Assembly (NCBI RefSeq): GCF_019249655.2
Contig: NZ_CP137557.1
Coordinates: 1,547,001 to 1,611,000, forward strand
Reading direction: 5' to 3'
Length of the DNA stretch: 64,000 bases
Origin: Segatella copri
GTDB taxonomy: Bacteria; Bacteroidota; Bacteroidia; Bacteroidales; Bacteroidaceae
Under the pieces are notes generated by a model. That model was not told the origin of the DNA, ran no database searches, and saw nothing but the letters and a program-made list of their open reading frames with translations. This document shows positions 25,660-34,857 of the stretch, piece after piece. Numbering within the stretch: position 1 is the stretch's first letter; each line of letters starts with the position of its first letter. Both the position numbers and the translations under genes were made by a program.

Positions 25660-27576
25660 ATGGCAGACAATATTGATGAACTACATCGGAAAATAAAAGA
25701 ATTGGAGGGTGAAGTGGCTTATCTTAATGCTCAGCTGAAGCAAGATAATCGTTTCGGACTTCATTGGATAGATGTGCCTGAAGCTTTTGAAGCTGGGGGA
25801 GAAAATGCTATTCCGATTCTTGAGGAAGTATCAGATCTTTCCATCACGACAGATGATGGAAAACCTACTCATATACTCATAGAAGGTGATAATTATCATG
25901 CTCTTACTTGCCTTAATTATACGCATCAAGGTAAGGTAGATGTAATTTATATTGATCCTCCTTATAATACGGGTAGTGATGGGTTTACGTATAAGGATAA
26001 GAGATTCCTTGATAAATATCCTGATGGGGCAAAAGTTCCTTCAAACCATCCGCTAAGGCATAGTTCTTGGCTTTCGTTTATGGCTAAACGCTTAAAGTTG
26101 GCAAAAAGTCTTTTATCTGATAGGGGAGTTATTTTTATTTCTATAGATGATAATGAGTTTTCAAAGTTACGAGAATTATGTGATCAAATTTTCGACTCAA
26201 CAAATTTTGCAGCTGTCTTTTTATGGAAAAGAACGGATACGCCACCTTCTTTGTCGAATAAAGTAAGACGAAAATTAGAGTATGTCTTATGTTATACATC
26301 AAGACCTCTTCCTAAACGGCAGTTTGTTCAGGGTTATGTGGATGGAGATGATGCCCCTTTGTTGAATGCAGGTAATCCTATTGGTACTTTAGAGTTTCCT
26401 ATAGGTTCTGTACATTTCAACATAGCCGATGGTGTGTATTCTGCATCTGATGACAAAAAAATAAAATTGTTGGATGAGGTGGTGGTAAAGAATGGTTTGA
26501 ATGCCAAAAAGTTTAGAGCTTCAGGTCATTTTAAATGGGGGCAGAATAATTTGATGAACGAAATAGGGAATGGTACATATTGTTTGATTAAAAGTAAGTT
26601 GTTTTCTATACGTTATCAGAAGGCTAATAAGTCGTATAAAATACCCTCTAACATAATAGATTCTCAAGTAGGAGTTGGAACAAATGAGGATGCAAAGAAG
26701 GAATTGCGTAGTATAGGTTTGGTGGGAAGTTTCGATTATGCAAAGCCACTTTCCTTAATAAAATATTTGGTAAAAATGGGATTCTATGAAGATAAAAACA
26801 TTTGCGTCATGGATTTCTTTGCTGGTACTGGTACTACGTTACAGGCTGTTATGCAATTGAATGAAGAAGATGGTGGAACTAGACAATGTATCTTGTGTCA
26901 ATCTAACGATGATGAGGATAAAGTGTGTTCTTCTTTTACTTATCCGCGAGTTTCTGCTGCAATAAAAGGCTATGTAGCTCACAATAATTTGACGGAAGAG
27001 TTGTGTCGCATAAAACTTACAACAAAGAATATTTTGAAATCCGAAGACTTGTTGTCTCAGATTAGAGAAATACAATTAGATAACGAAAATAATTATGAGT
27101 CGTTTAAGACTTTAATAAAAGAAGATGCCCTAGTGTTGGAAGGAACTCATAAAATGAATGCTGATGTCCCACCTCTCGGCAATTCTCTCAAGTACTATCG
27201 CACTTCTTTCGTAGGAACAAGTACGGCTAATCAGGCTACAGACCATGACAAGACAATCCTTGCCCAAAAGGCTGGATGCCTGCTGGCCTTGGCTGAGAAT
27301 ACGCTTTACGAAATGAAGAAAACTGATAGCTATCAGATATTCAAGGACAAAAATCATGAGGTATGGACGGCAATCTATTTCAAAGAAGATTATCGCCCGA
27401 AATATTTCAACGAATTTGTTCATGAAGTAGAGCAGCTTCAGGGCGTGAAGAATGTATATATTATCAGTTGGGGCGACGTAGGTTCTTTCGATTCCTATTT
27501 CGAATATCTTTCTGGGGTAAATCTGAAGAGCATTCCTCAGCCAATCCTCGATATTTACAAATCTTTAAATGCTTAA
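25660..27576 (+). CDS. Type III-like site-specific DNA methyltransferase (Mod)
   Basis: 638 residues from the ATG at 25660; the frame stays open upstream and a TTG at 25630 is possible but has no support. An N-terminal helix (MADNIDELHRKIKELEGEV) is followed by catalytic motif IV DPPY (residues 99-102) and, later, the SAM-binding motif DFFAGTGTT (about 385-393). This order (DPPY first) is the beta class of N6-adenine methylases used by type III systems. The variable target-recognition region lies between them and is more AT-rich than the flanks. The helicase gene follows after 6 bases, so the two form one unit. The recognition sequence cannot be read. Confidence 0.9.
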   Translation: MADNIDELHRKIKELEGEVAYLNAQLKQDNRFGLHWIDVPEAFEAGGENAIPILEEVSDLSITTDDGKPTHILIEGDNYHALTCLNYTHQGKVDVIYIDPPYNTGSDGFTYKDKRFLDKYPDGAKVPSNHPLRHSSWLSFMAKRLKLAKSLLSDRGVIFISIDDNEFSKLRELCDQIFDSTNFAAVFLWKRTDTPPSLSNKVRRKLEYVLCYTSRPLPKRQFVQGYVDGDDAPLLNAGNPIGTLEFPIGSVHFNIADGVYSASDDKKIKLLDEVVVKNGLNAKKFRASGHFKWGQNNLMNEIGNGTYCLIKSKLFSIRYQKANKSYKIPSNIIDSQVGVGTNEDAKKELRSIGLVGSFDYAKPLSLIKYLVKMGFYEDKNICVMDFFAGTGTTLQAVMQLNEEDGGTRQCILCQSNDDEDKVCSSFTYPRVSAAIKGYVAHNNLTEELCRIKLTTKNILKSEDLLSQIREIQLDNENNYESFKTLIKEDALVLEGTHKMNADVPPLGNSLKYYRTSFVGTSTANQATDHDKTILAQKAGCLLALAENTLYEMKKTDSYQIFKDKNHEVWTAIYFKEDYRPKYFNEFVHEVEQLQGVKNVYIISWGDVGSFDSYFEYLSGVNLKSIPQPILDIYKSLNA

Positions 27577-27582
27577 GAAAGT

Positions 27583-30471
27583 ATGGAACAGATACCTTTT
27601 CAGATAGAAGCCGTTGATAAACTGGTGGCTAATATAAAGCGATTATGGGGACATAGAGATCGCCAGATTCCTGTTGTTCTGAAAGCTCCTACAGGAAGCG
27701 GTAAGACTTATATGACTCAGAAGATGATTTGCGAGATGGCAGAACAGCCAGATTGGGATAGAGATGTGGCTTATGTATGGATCACCTTCTCCGACGACCT
27801 CGCCATGCAGAGCAAACATAAGTTTGATGTCTACTTCCCTACGAGTAAGCATGGTCGATTGTTGACGATAGAAGATTTTAGCCTTGGGGCTCTGCTGAAA
27901 AACGATGTGCTTTTCATTAACTGGCAAAAACTGGTGAGCGAGAAAGCCGGAAACCGTATATACAGACGACCGGAAAATCCAGATGAGCGACATGAGAGTA
28001 GAGTATACTTCGAGGATTTTGTAGAGAATACCCATGCCAACGGCGTGGAAATAGTATTTATAATCGACGAGTGCCATCTGAATGTAACCGAAGCAGCTAA
28101 TCGTGACGTGATTAGCAAACTCGACCCGAAAATCTGCATTCATGTCTCTGCTACTCCGCCTCCTGAAGTGATGGCAAAAGCTGCAGATTATGACTCGAAT
28201 GTGGTAATAAAACATGAAGATGTGGTAGCACAAGGGTTGATCAAGGAGAGCATCATTACCCAGACGAAAGAGGATTTGGATAAATATCAAGGCGAAGATG
28301 AAGATCATGTCCTGCTGAAACTTGCTATCGAAAAGCGCAGGGAACTTAAAGCGGAGATTGAGGCCTTCGGCAAAAATGTGAATCCGCTTGTTATCATCCA
28401 GTTGCCAAATGATGATGAAACCTTGATAGAACAGGGGCAGCCTACCAAGGAAGAGATTACGAAAGAATATCTTATCTCGCAGGGGGTAAAGGCAAACAGA
28501 ATTGCATCCTGGTTTACTGGTAAGGCTAAGCCTGAGGGGCTGGAACGGAATGATAGCGAATACGAATACCTTCTGTTTAAAACTGCAGCCGGTACAGGTT
28601 GGGATTGTCCCCGTGCTCAGGTTCTGGTCATGTTTCGTGATATTAAATCTGAAATTTTCAGTACTCAGACCATCGGTAGAATTCTCCGTGTTCCAATCAT
28701 GCACGAAGAAGTGTCTAAGGTTTTCCGTAATGGTTATCTTTATACCAACTTCTCGCGCAAAGCTGTAACAGAGGCTGATTATGGCGGAATGGGCAACAAG
28801 CCAAAAACGCTTATCTCTTACAACAAAAAGGGGGAAGATTACATCATCGACCCGAATCTGAAGACAGATATGCTGTCGCGTGTAGATTATGGAGATTTGG
28901 GTAAATCGGGTGAATTCCAACAATGTTTGTTTGATACATTCAATCGCTATTTCGGCATTACTGATGAGGATGTGTTTGATGATGTTGTAAAAAGAAAACT
29001 AGAAACTAAAGGACTCAACTTGAAGGGAAATTTGGCGCATGAGATAGTTTCAGATGCTCAATTCTATGATTACGAAAATATTGGAATCAACCTCAAGGAA
29101 GCTAAAGGAGTAGAGCTTGAGTGGAGTAGGAGTGATGTGCAGAAACTCTTTACTTTCACTTTGGTGGAAATCCTGCGTTCGCAATCAGATAATGATTGCA
29201 AGGTAGGAAACATCGTGCGTTCTGTACCAACTTTGAAAAGTGCCATACGCTTGTGGTTCAAGTATTATGCTCTGAAGAATGAAGACGAAGATAAATGGTA
29301 TCGTATTTTCTTGTATGACGCATTAAACGGTTCAGCTTCAAGTATATTCAGACGTCTTATCACAGAAACGCTTAAGGCATACCATCCTTTGCTCGAAGAA
29401 CAATTACGTAAGCGCAGAGAGGAAAACCGAAAACGGCAGAGTGTTCCTTTTGTCTTGAAGAAGATGTATTCTTATACAGAAGAACATGATGAGTTGACGG
29501 AGCAGAAATGTCTGTTGCATCCTTTCTTCTTGGGGCAAGACTATACTGGCAGAAAAACGGAAGAGAGTTTTTACAAGTATCTTGAGAGCCAGGATGGTAT
29601 AGAATGGTGGTTTAAGAATGGAGATAGCGGTAAGGACTGGCTTGCCATTCGTTATTTCAGCGAAGAGCGCAACGAAGAAGCACTTTTCTATCCCGACTGG
29701 ATTTTCAAAAAGAAGAATGGTACTATCGGTATCTTTGATACCAAAGGAGGGCAGACGGCTGCATCTAAAGATACGAAAAACAAGGCTGAGGCTTTGCAGA
29801 AGCGTCTTTCAATGTTGAACAACTTGGCTGGAGGCAGAATAAATTACGTTGGCGGTATTGTAATAACAGCTAATGGCACATGGTATTATAATAATAATGA
29901 AGAATATGTCTATCAGCCTGGTAGTACTGATGGTTGGAAAATGATGCAAGATATGTTTGATGAGGTGAAGAAAAAGAACAGTTCGAATACTGCAATTCTT
30001 CATGCCATCTCTCCTTCCGACCGCTTCACCCGTTTCCTCCCTCTGTATTCCATCCAGGCAGCCTGCGGCTACTTTGATAAATATGAGGAACCCGAGGCGG
30101 AAGGATGGGTGGATGTATCCTCGTTACCATTCACTCCGAATAGGGAAATGTTCGTGGTTCACGCTAAAGGCAACTCTATGCTGCCGAAAATTAAGGATGG
30201 AGACTTATGCGTGTTTGAGCGTTATCAAGGAGGTTCGAGAGAAGGAGAAATCGTACTCTCGCAGGTGAATGAATATTACGAGGAGTATGGCGGAAAATAT
30301 ACCATCAAAAAGTTTCATAGTGAGAAAACTGTGAATGAAGAAGGGGTGGAAGTTCATTCAAAGATAGAACTGCAGCCGCTCAACAAAGATGGCTTCCAGA
30401 CCATAGAAATTCCAGAAGATAATGAAGCCAAGATTGCTACCATCGGCATCTTGAAATACATTATCCGTTAA
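27583..30471 (+). CDS. Type III-like restriction helicase-nuclease fused to an S24 peptidase domain
   Basis: 962 residues. Superfamily 2 helicase motifs: Walker A APTGSGKT (35-42), DECH (162-165), SATPPP, and motif VI QTIGRILR. A PD-(D/E)XK-like nuclease follows: PDW Asp705, then FDTK Asp719 and Lys721. Beyond this, residues about 835-962 form a LexA/S24-like domain: GNSM with Ser865, KDGD, and TIKKF with Lys909, spaced like the Ser/Lys dyad of self-cleaving repressors and UmuD. The second helicase in this window (790 residues) has the same nuclease spacing but stops there, so the S24 part is an added C-terminal module. It may sense DNA damage or RecA filaments, or self-cleave; this is inference. 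Convergent with the next gene. Confidence 0.88.
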   Translation: MEQIPFQIEAVDKLVANIKRLWGHRDRQIPVVLKAPTGSGKTYMTQKMICEMAEQPDWDRDVAYVWITFSDDLAMQSKHKFDVYFPTSKHGRLLTIEDFSLGALLKNDVLFINWQKLVSEKAGNRIYRRPENPDERHESRVYFEDFVENTHANGVEIVFIIDECHLNVTEAANRDVISKLDPKICIHVSATPPPEVMAKAADYDSNVVIKHEDVVAQGLIKESIITQTKEDLDKYQGEDEDHVLLKLAIEKRRELKAEIEAFGKNVNPLVIIQLPNDDETLIEQGQPTKEEITKEYLISQGVKANRIASWFTGKAKPEGLERNDSEYEYLLFKTAAGTGWDCPRAQVLVMFRDIKSEIFSTQTIGRILRVPIMHEEVSKVFRNGYLYTNFSRKAVTEADYGGMGNKPKTLISYNKKGEDYIIDPNLKTDMLSRVDYGDLGKSGEFQQCLFDTFNRYFGITDEDVFDDVVKRKLETKGLNLKGNLAHEIVSDAQFYDYENIGINLKEAKGVELEWSRSDVQKLFTFTLVEILRSQSDNDCKVGNIVRSVPTLKSAIRLWFKYYALKNEDEDKWYRIFLYDALNGSASSIFRRLITETLKAYHPLLEEQLRKRREENRKRQSVPFVLKKMYSYTEEHDELTEQKCLLHPFFLGQDYTGRKTEESFYKYLESQDGIEWWFKNGDSGKDWLAIRYFSEERNEEALFYPDWIFKKKNGTIGIFDTKGGQTAASKDTKNKAEALQKRLSMLNNLAGGRINYVGGIVITANGTWYYNNNEEYVYQPGSTDGWKMMQDMFDEVKKKNSSNTAILHAISPSDRFTRFLPLYSIQAACGYFDKYEEPEAEGWVDVSSLPFTPNREMFVVHAKGNSMLPKIKDGDLCVFERYQGGSREGEIVLSQVNEYYEEYGGKYTIKKFHSEKTVNEEGVEVHSKIELQPLNKDGFQTIEIPEDNEAKIATIGILKYIIR

Positions 30472-30476
30472 CGATA

Positions 30477-30529
30477 AAAGGGCAAAAGCATTATCCTATC
30501 TATCGGGTAAATGCTTTTGCCCTTTCTCT
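30477..30529. terminator. Terminator between convergent genes
   Basis: AAAGGGCAAAAGCATT (30477-30492) pairs with AATGCTTTTGCCCTTT (30510-30525), 16 bp. A T-rich tail follows on the plus strand. Confidence 0.75.
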
Positions 30530-30550
30530 CTGTATGTCTTTTATTTCACT

Positions 30551-32338
30551 TTATTCCACCTCCTCGCACATTGCCATTTCTGCTCCCCGGTAAATCACAA
30601 CGAGCTGATGAAGCTTCGTGGTCTTCACGGATTCGCGCACGATGTCGCTATCGGCGTAGCGCCTTATCTGGGCAGAAGCTTCCTCGAAGAGATGATTCAA
30701 CTGCTCATCGCTGGTGCCCGACTTGCAATACTTCAGTTCCACAATGTAGGAGTCTTCCATGTCCTTATAAATGTCGCAAAGGGGCAGCAGGAAGATGTCG
30801 GCATAACCGCCATCGTTGTCGAGTTCTGAGATAGGACGGTAGAACTTGCATTGGCTCGCCATCGCCAGGGTGAAGCCATGAACGTAAGCCTCGCCCTTCT
30901 GCTTGTCACGCTGGGAGGAGAAGCGCTTCAGGCAATCGGCTATGTAGGCAAAGTAGGGCTTGAATGCGCCTTCGTAAGCCAACTTACTCTCCAGCTGGGT
31001 CTTGTCGTATTGCTCAAAGGTGAGGTCGTTCTCCTTGTAGGTATCCAGCAGATAGGTATACATCTGGTCGCGCACCACCTCGTTGGGAACCACGAAGCGG
31101 GTGTTGCCCTGGTAGGTGCCGTCTATCGTTACCATGCCGAAATAAAAGAGCAGACTCAGGAAATTATCTGGATCGTTGATGCGCTCGGCTGGGAAATTCT
31201 CCATCAGGGTTCCCGTGGTGAATCCCTTGGTCACGATATCCTGTATGATGCTGGCATCGTGGGCAAACTCCCTGTCGTGGCGGATGAGCATGCGTATCTT
31301 GTCGTAGTCGATGCGGATGTTGGTTTCCAACATGCTATCAGGAATATCGTAATCGTTGCGGATATAATTGTCCACAAAATTAAGTACCATAACAGAGTTG
31401 TACATGGTTGTCTTGCCGTATCTTTTGATGGCGAAGCAATAGTTGTCATACCATGGCTTCATCACTTCTATCAGTTCATCCACGCTATGGCGGAATGGCA
31501 GCACGCTAGCGTAATAGGCCAGCATCTGGCGCACTTCCTCCTCGGTGAATCCCACCATTTCGTTGAATTCCGGTGATAGGGAATAGTTGGTGCCGATGTT
31601 GAAACCGCTGGTCAGATCGTCCATTGTAACGGGACTAACTCCTGTAACGAAAACTCTGCCCAGTGAATCTCCGGCGGCTCCCTTGATGGTGTCGAAGAAA
31701 TGGCGCAAATATCCCTCACCGTGAGTCTGCTCGCGGTATCGTTTTTCATGCTCCTTGTGGGCAAGAATCTGATTGGTAAAATGGTCGTATTCGTCGATGA
31801 AGAGGTAAATCTTCAGGCCTGCTTCTGCACATTGGTCGCAGAGAAATCCTAATTGGGCAACGGCGTCTTCCTTCTGGTTCATCTCTTGCTTTATGCCTGG
31901 TGGCAAAAGGTTGGCGTATCTGTTGCAGAAGGAATTGAACTTGTTGTTGCAATGGGCATCAAGTCCCTTCTTGTAATTATCCAATCCTGCTGAAATCATG
32001 GCAAAGTTCAGATGCAGGATGAGGTAGCTGTTGCGTTCGGGGGTAGGATTTTCTCCGATGTATAGTTTGCCGAAGAGGCTTTCAAACTTATCCTTCTTGT
32101 TGATGTCGTAATAGTTTTCGAGCATGGAGAGGGTAAGGCTCTTGCCAAATCGGCGAGGGCGAATGAAGAAGAAATACTTGTTTGATTCTTCTATATTCTC
32201 GATGAAGGGAGTCTTGTCAACAAAGTAGCAATCGTCCTTGATAACATCTTCAAAGTTCTGCATTCCGTAAGGGATGCGTTTGCGATAGATTCGCTTTTGT
32301 CTTTCTATTCTTTCTATTTTTGCCATAATCGAAACCAT
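30551..32338 (-). CDS. AAA-ATPase-like/PD-(D/E)XK nuclease protein
   Basis: 595 residues. The N-terminal AAA-like domain begins with the signature GMQNFEDVIKDDCYFVDKT and FFIRPRRFGKSLTLSML; the P-loop is RRFGKS. The C-terminus holds a PD-(D/E)XK nuclease-like segment: GYADIFLLP and YIVELKYCKSG (D, then E-x-K). This is a widespread Bacteroidota multi-copy family (PF09820 plus PF08011) of unknown role, possibly defence-related or selfish. A second member is at 43898-45694. The start at the second Met (32326) is also plausible. A promoter lies at 32355-32386. Confidence 0.85.
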   Translation of the reverse strand: MVSIMAKIERIERQKRIYRKRIPYGMQNFEDVIKDDCYFVDKTPFIENIEESNKYFFFIRPRRFGKSLTLSMLENYYDINKKDKFESLFGKLYIGENPTPERNSYLILHLNFAMISAGLDNYKKGLDAHCNNKFNSFCNRYANLLPPGIKQEMNQKEDAVAQLGFLCDQCAEAGLKIYLFIDEYDHFTNQILAHKEHEKRYREQTHGEGYLRHFFDTIKGAAGDSLGRVFVTGVSPVTMDDLTSGFNIGTNYSLSPEFNEMVGFTEEEVRQMLAYYASVLPFRHSVDELIEVMKPWYDNYCFAIKRYGKTTMYNSVMVLNFVDNYIRNDYDIPDSMLETNIRIDYDKIRMLIRHDREFAHDASIIQDIVTKGFTTGTLMENFPAERINDPDNFLSLLFYFGMVTIDGTYQGNTRFVVPNEVVRDQMYTYLLDTYKENDLTFEQYDKTQLESKLAYEGAFKPYFAYIADCLKRFSSQRDKQKGEAYVHGFTLAMASQCKFYRPISELDNDGGYADIFLLPLCDIYKDMEDSYIVELKYCKSGTSDEQLNHLFEEASAQIRRYADSDIVRESVKTTKLHQLVVIYRGAEMAMCEEVE

Positions 32339-32354
32339 TTTTTGTTTGATGCCG

Positions 32355-32386
32355 CAAAGTTAAGATTATTATTTGGAATACGCAAA
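32355..32386 (-). promoter_or_regulatory. Promoter of the AAA/PD-(D/E)XK gene
   Basis: Minus strand: TTTG (32386-32383), 20-base spacer, TAACTTTG (32362-32355). It favours the start Met near 32326-32338. Confidence 0.7.
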
Positions 32387-32493
32387 GATTTTGGGGCTTT
32401 TTCTTGGTGGTTTATCAAAAAAATGAGTAGTTTTGCGGACGGGTATCAAATAGATAACGAAATATGAATCATAACGAGAAATAACGAGATAAT

Positions 32494-32565
32494 GAATAAG
32501 ATTACGGATAAGACAACGAATAAGACAATGGATAAGACAACGAATAAGATTGCGAATCAAATTAC
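32494..32565. repeat. Six 12-bp tandem repeats
   Basis: Units of GRATAAGAYNAY start at 32494, 32506, 32518, 32530, 32542 and 32554. They are intergenic (32339-32716), with no gene in the stretch. Confidence 0.75.
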
Positions 32566-32592
32566 GATGCTGGGTACGGGAAACGCTACGAT

Positions 32593-32692
32593 TTCACAGA
32601 TTAACACAGATTTTTTGTTTGGATATTTGGGGGAATCCTTCTCCCGATTATGGCAAGAATGAATCTGTGTAAATCTGTGGAATCTGTGGGAC
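32593..32692. repeat. Interspersed ATCTGTG-type repeat, copy 2
   Basis: TTCACAGATTAACACAGATT (32593-32612) faces GAATCTGTG-TAAATCTGTGG (32661-32680), followed by another ATCTGTGGG unit, giving an inverted pair around about 50 bases. Confidence 0.6.
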
Positions 32693-32716
32693 TTTTGAAT
32701 TAATGAATTAATGGGG

Positions 32717-33337
32717 TTATTCACCAGAATCCGGTAGGAGAATCTTGGTTATTTCCCGCTCTCCGAAATCTATCATGGCGTTGAAGAGGCTCACTTTTTC
32801 CGCCTTTCTGAGGTCTTCTAGTGTGAGCTTGGCTTCCTCGATGATGCCGGCTTCCAGAAGCTGGGCTCGCTTGGTTCCCAGGAGCAGGGGATGCTTGGGG
32901 GTGAGCCATCTGTTGCCGTCAAAGAGGGCGAGGTTGGTGAAGGAGGTGTCTGTGATCAAGCCGTTTTTTACGATGATGATTTCATCGCAATCGCCTTTCT
33001 GGGCTGCCAGGGCGTTGAGCGCACTTCGGTCGGTACTCTTGTAGGTGTAGTCGATATTATTATCCTCTACCACCTTGAGGGAATGAATCTCCTTCATCTT
33101 GTAGGGGGCGTATTCGATGGCTTCCACGCCCTGGATGCCATAAACCACTCGTGCTTTGTAAAGGTTCATTTCCTCATTTGGGGAAATGAGGGATGAGAGT
33201 TTTATTTCTTCAGATGCGAGGGATAGAAAGGATGGAAAGAACCTGCGGATGGTTCTCTCCATTCTTGCCTGATGATAGGGCAGGGCCAGGGCCTTGCCGT
33301 TCTTGATTTTTATTGTTTCTACAAATTGCTGTTTCAT
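32717..33337 (-). CDS. pabC: Aminodeoxychorismate lyase-like (class IV aminotransferase)
   Basis: 206 residues, shorter than typical PabC (about 270). The PLP lysine is in YKSTDRS, followed by DEIIIVKNGLITDTSFTNLA and LLLGTKRAQLLEAGII, which match class IV aminotransferase motifs. With the pabB gene 38 bases upstream it would convert aminodeoxychorismate to para-aminobenzoate for folate synthesis. The shortened N-terminal region is a common variant. The symbol is assigned by context and motifs. Confidence 0.8.
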   Translation of the reverse strand: MKQQFVETIKIKNGKALALPYHQARMERTIRRFFPSFLSLASEEIKLSSLISPNEEMNLYKARVVYGIQGVEAIEYAPYKMKEIHSLKVVEDNNIDYTYKSTDRSALNALAAQKGDCDEIIIVKNGLITDTSFTNLALFDGNRWLTPKHPLLLGTKRAQLLEAGIIEEAKLTLEDLRKAEKVSLFNAMIDFGEREITKILLPDSGE

Positions 33338-33375
33338 AATCTCTTATATATTTTTTTCTAAGACGAAAGGTGGTT

Positions 33376-34488
33376 TTAAAACGGAAGATAGATTTTCTGA
33401 ATCACTTCCTCGTATTCCTTCCGGCAATCGCTCTTTGATGTGATGCCGCCGCCTGCTTTGAAGTACAGTTTTCTGCTTGCCTTCGGCTCCTTTCCTTCGC
33501 TTGCCTTTCCTTCCTTTGCCTTGAAATTCTTTTCTCCATCTGTTTCAAAATCAACCGGTGAAGTTTCTTCCTCGATGAATCTTATCATGACGGCGGAGTT
33601 GAGCTCGACCTGGTCGTAGATTCCCATGATGCCCGTGTAGAAGCCGCGGTCGTAGCCTTCTGCCTCTTGGATAATCTGCATGGTTTTATCCTTCGGGGCA
33701 CCCGTGATGGAACCGGCTGGGAGCTGGGCATCGAGGATTTCGCCCAGATGATGTGGGTAATCTTCGGGCAGGCGACCGCTGATTTCTGAACTGGTTTGCA
33801 GAATGTCGCCCTTGTTGGTATGCAGCACGTCGATGTAACGGTATTTATCCACTCTTACATTCTCTGCCACCCGGCTCAGGTCGTTCCTTATCAAATCTAC
33901 GATGGTGGCGTGTTCTGCCGCCTCCTTCCGGTCTTCCATCAGCTGCTTTTCGGCATCGGGGAGTGATGCATCCAGGGTTCCCTTCATGGGATAGGAGTAG
34001 ATTCTTCCGCCCTTGATTCTGACGAAGGTTTCGGGAGAAAAGCAGACGAAGGGGGTGAGATTTCTCTTTCTTCTGAGCAGCAGTTTATACTTCCCTTTTG
34101 CGCGATGAAAAATATCCTCTAAAGAGAGATTGCAGCTCACGGGAACCCGGCAGGTGAGATTCGTAAGATAGCTGTTGCCCGCCATAATGTTGCTCTTCAC
34201 AATGTTGAAGCTTCGCTCGTAATCCTCGTAAAGTGGGGGTTCTATCTGCCAGGTGGTCTCCGAAGTCTCTTCCTTCAAAGTCTCTTTCTTCAAAATTTCT
34301 TCCTTTAAAGTCTCTTTCCTGGCATGAGAAAAGTTTCCTCTTCCTTCAAAATCGAAGAGGCATTCTTCGGGATTTATATCGGATAGCAAGCGGATGAAGG
34401 CCTTGTCTCCCTGATAGTTAATAACAAAGAGAAAAGGCTCATCCTGGCTTGCCAATCGATTGATTTTATCTATGATTTCCTGTTTCAT
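33376..34488 (-). CDS. pabB: Aminodeoxychorismate synthase component I
   Basis: 371 residues from the Met at 34488. Diagnostic chorismate-enzyme motifs: YPMKGTLD (the Lys marks PabB rather than TrpE), IVDLIRNDLSR, LPAGSITGAPK, and ELNSAVMIRF. It aminates chorismate. The N-terminus of the frame can be extended to 34566, but a TATCTTTG -7 element (34501-34494) lies inside that extension, which also abuts the palindromic repeat, so the shorter start is preferred. Odd: two lysine/glutamate inserts, KETLKEEILKKETLKEETSE (about residue 57-76) and KNFKAKEGKASEGKEPKAS near the C-terminus, are encoded by repetitive DNA. Operon with pabC. Confidence 0.9.
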   Translation of the reverse strand: MKQEIIDKINRLASQDEPFLFVINYQGDKAFIRLLSDINPEECLFDFEGRGNFSHARKETLKEEILKKETLKEETSETTWQIEPPLYEDYERSFNIVKSNIMAGNSYLTNLTCRVPVSCNLSLEDIFHRAKGKYKLLLRRKRNLTPFVCFSPETFVRIKGGRIYSYPMKGTLDASLPDAEKQLMEDRKEAAEHATIVDLIRNDLSRVAENVRVDKYRYIDVLHTNKGDILQTSSEISGRLPEDYPHHLGEILDAQLPAGSITGAPKDKTMQIIQEAEGYDRGFYTGIMGIYDQVELNSAVMIRFIEEETSPVDFETDGEKNFKAKEGKASEGKEPKASRKLYFKAGGGITSKSDCRKEYEEVIQKIYLPF

Positions 34489-34493
34489 GCCTG

Positions 34494-34501
34494 CAAAGAT
34501 A
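34494..34501 (-). promoter_or_regulatory. -7 element of the pabBC operon
   Basis: TATCTTTG on the minus strand ends 5 bases before the ATG at 34488, so the transcript is nearly leaderless. Confidence 0.5.
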
Positions 34502-34567
34502 CTGCTTTTCTTTGGAAGGGCAAAATATTGGTTACAGATTTTTGTTTGATGGGACGCCTTCTCCACA

Positions 34568-34732
34568 CGCCCTGAAAGGGCAGAAGCTCCTAGCCCAGGG
34601 CAACACCCTGGGTTTTAGCAAGATTTTAGCAATGCGCCCTGTAAGGGCAAAAGCTTTAAAATGCGGCGATGATAAAGCTTTTGCCCTTACAGGGCGACGT
34701 TGTTGCTTGCATGTTTACCCAGGGCGATGCCC
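34568..34732. repeat. REP-like palindromic repeat, copy 2 (left part)
   Basis: Same structure as the copy at 12732-12919: CGCCCTGAAAGGGC arm, CCCAGGGC/CCCTGGG palindrome, and an inner AAAAGCTTTTGCCC hairpin. It is broken by the IS1182-type element; the remaining arm is at 36506-36534. Confidence 0.8.
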
Positions 34733-34808
34733 AGGGAGGGCACTGAAAAAGTCCCTTCATTGGTTATGTTAGTTTAACATTCGATCTTTGAAATAGTGTA
34801 CCCAAAAG

Positions 34809-34839
34809 TTGCATATGTGCAATATTTTTTGTATCTTTG
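34809..34839 (+). promoter_or_regulatory. Promoter of the transposase gene
   Basis: TTG (34809-34811), 20-base spacer, TATCTTTG (34832-34839); start codon 18 bases further on. Confidence 0.75.
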
Positions 34840-34857
34840 TAGGAAAATACAAGGATT

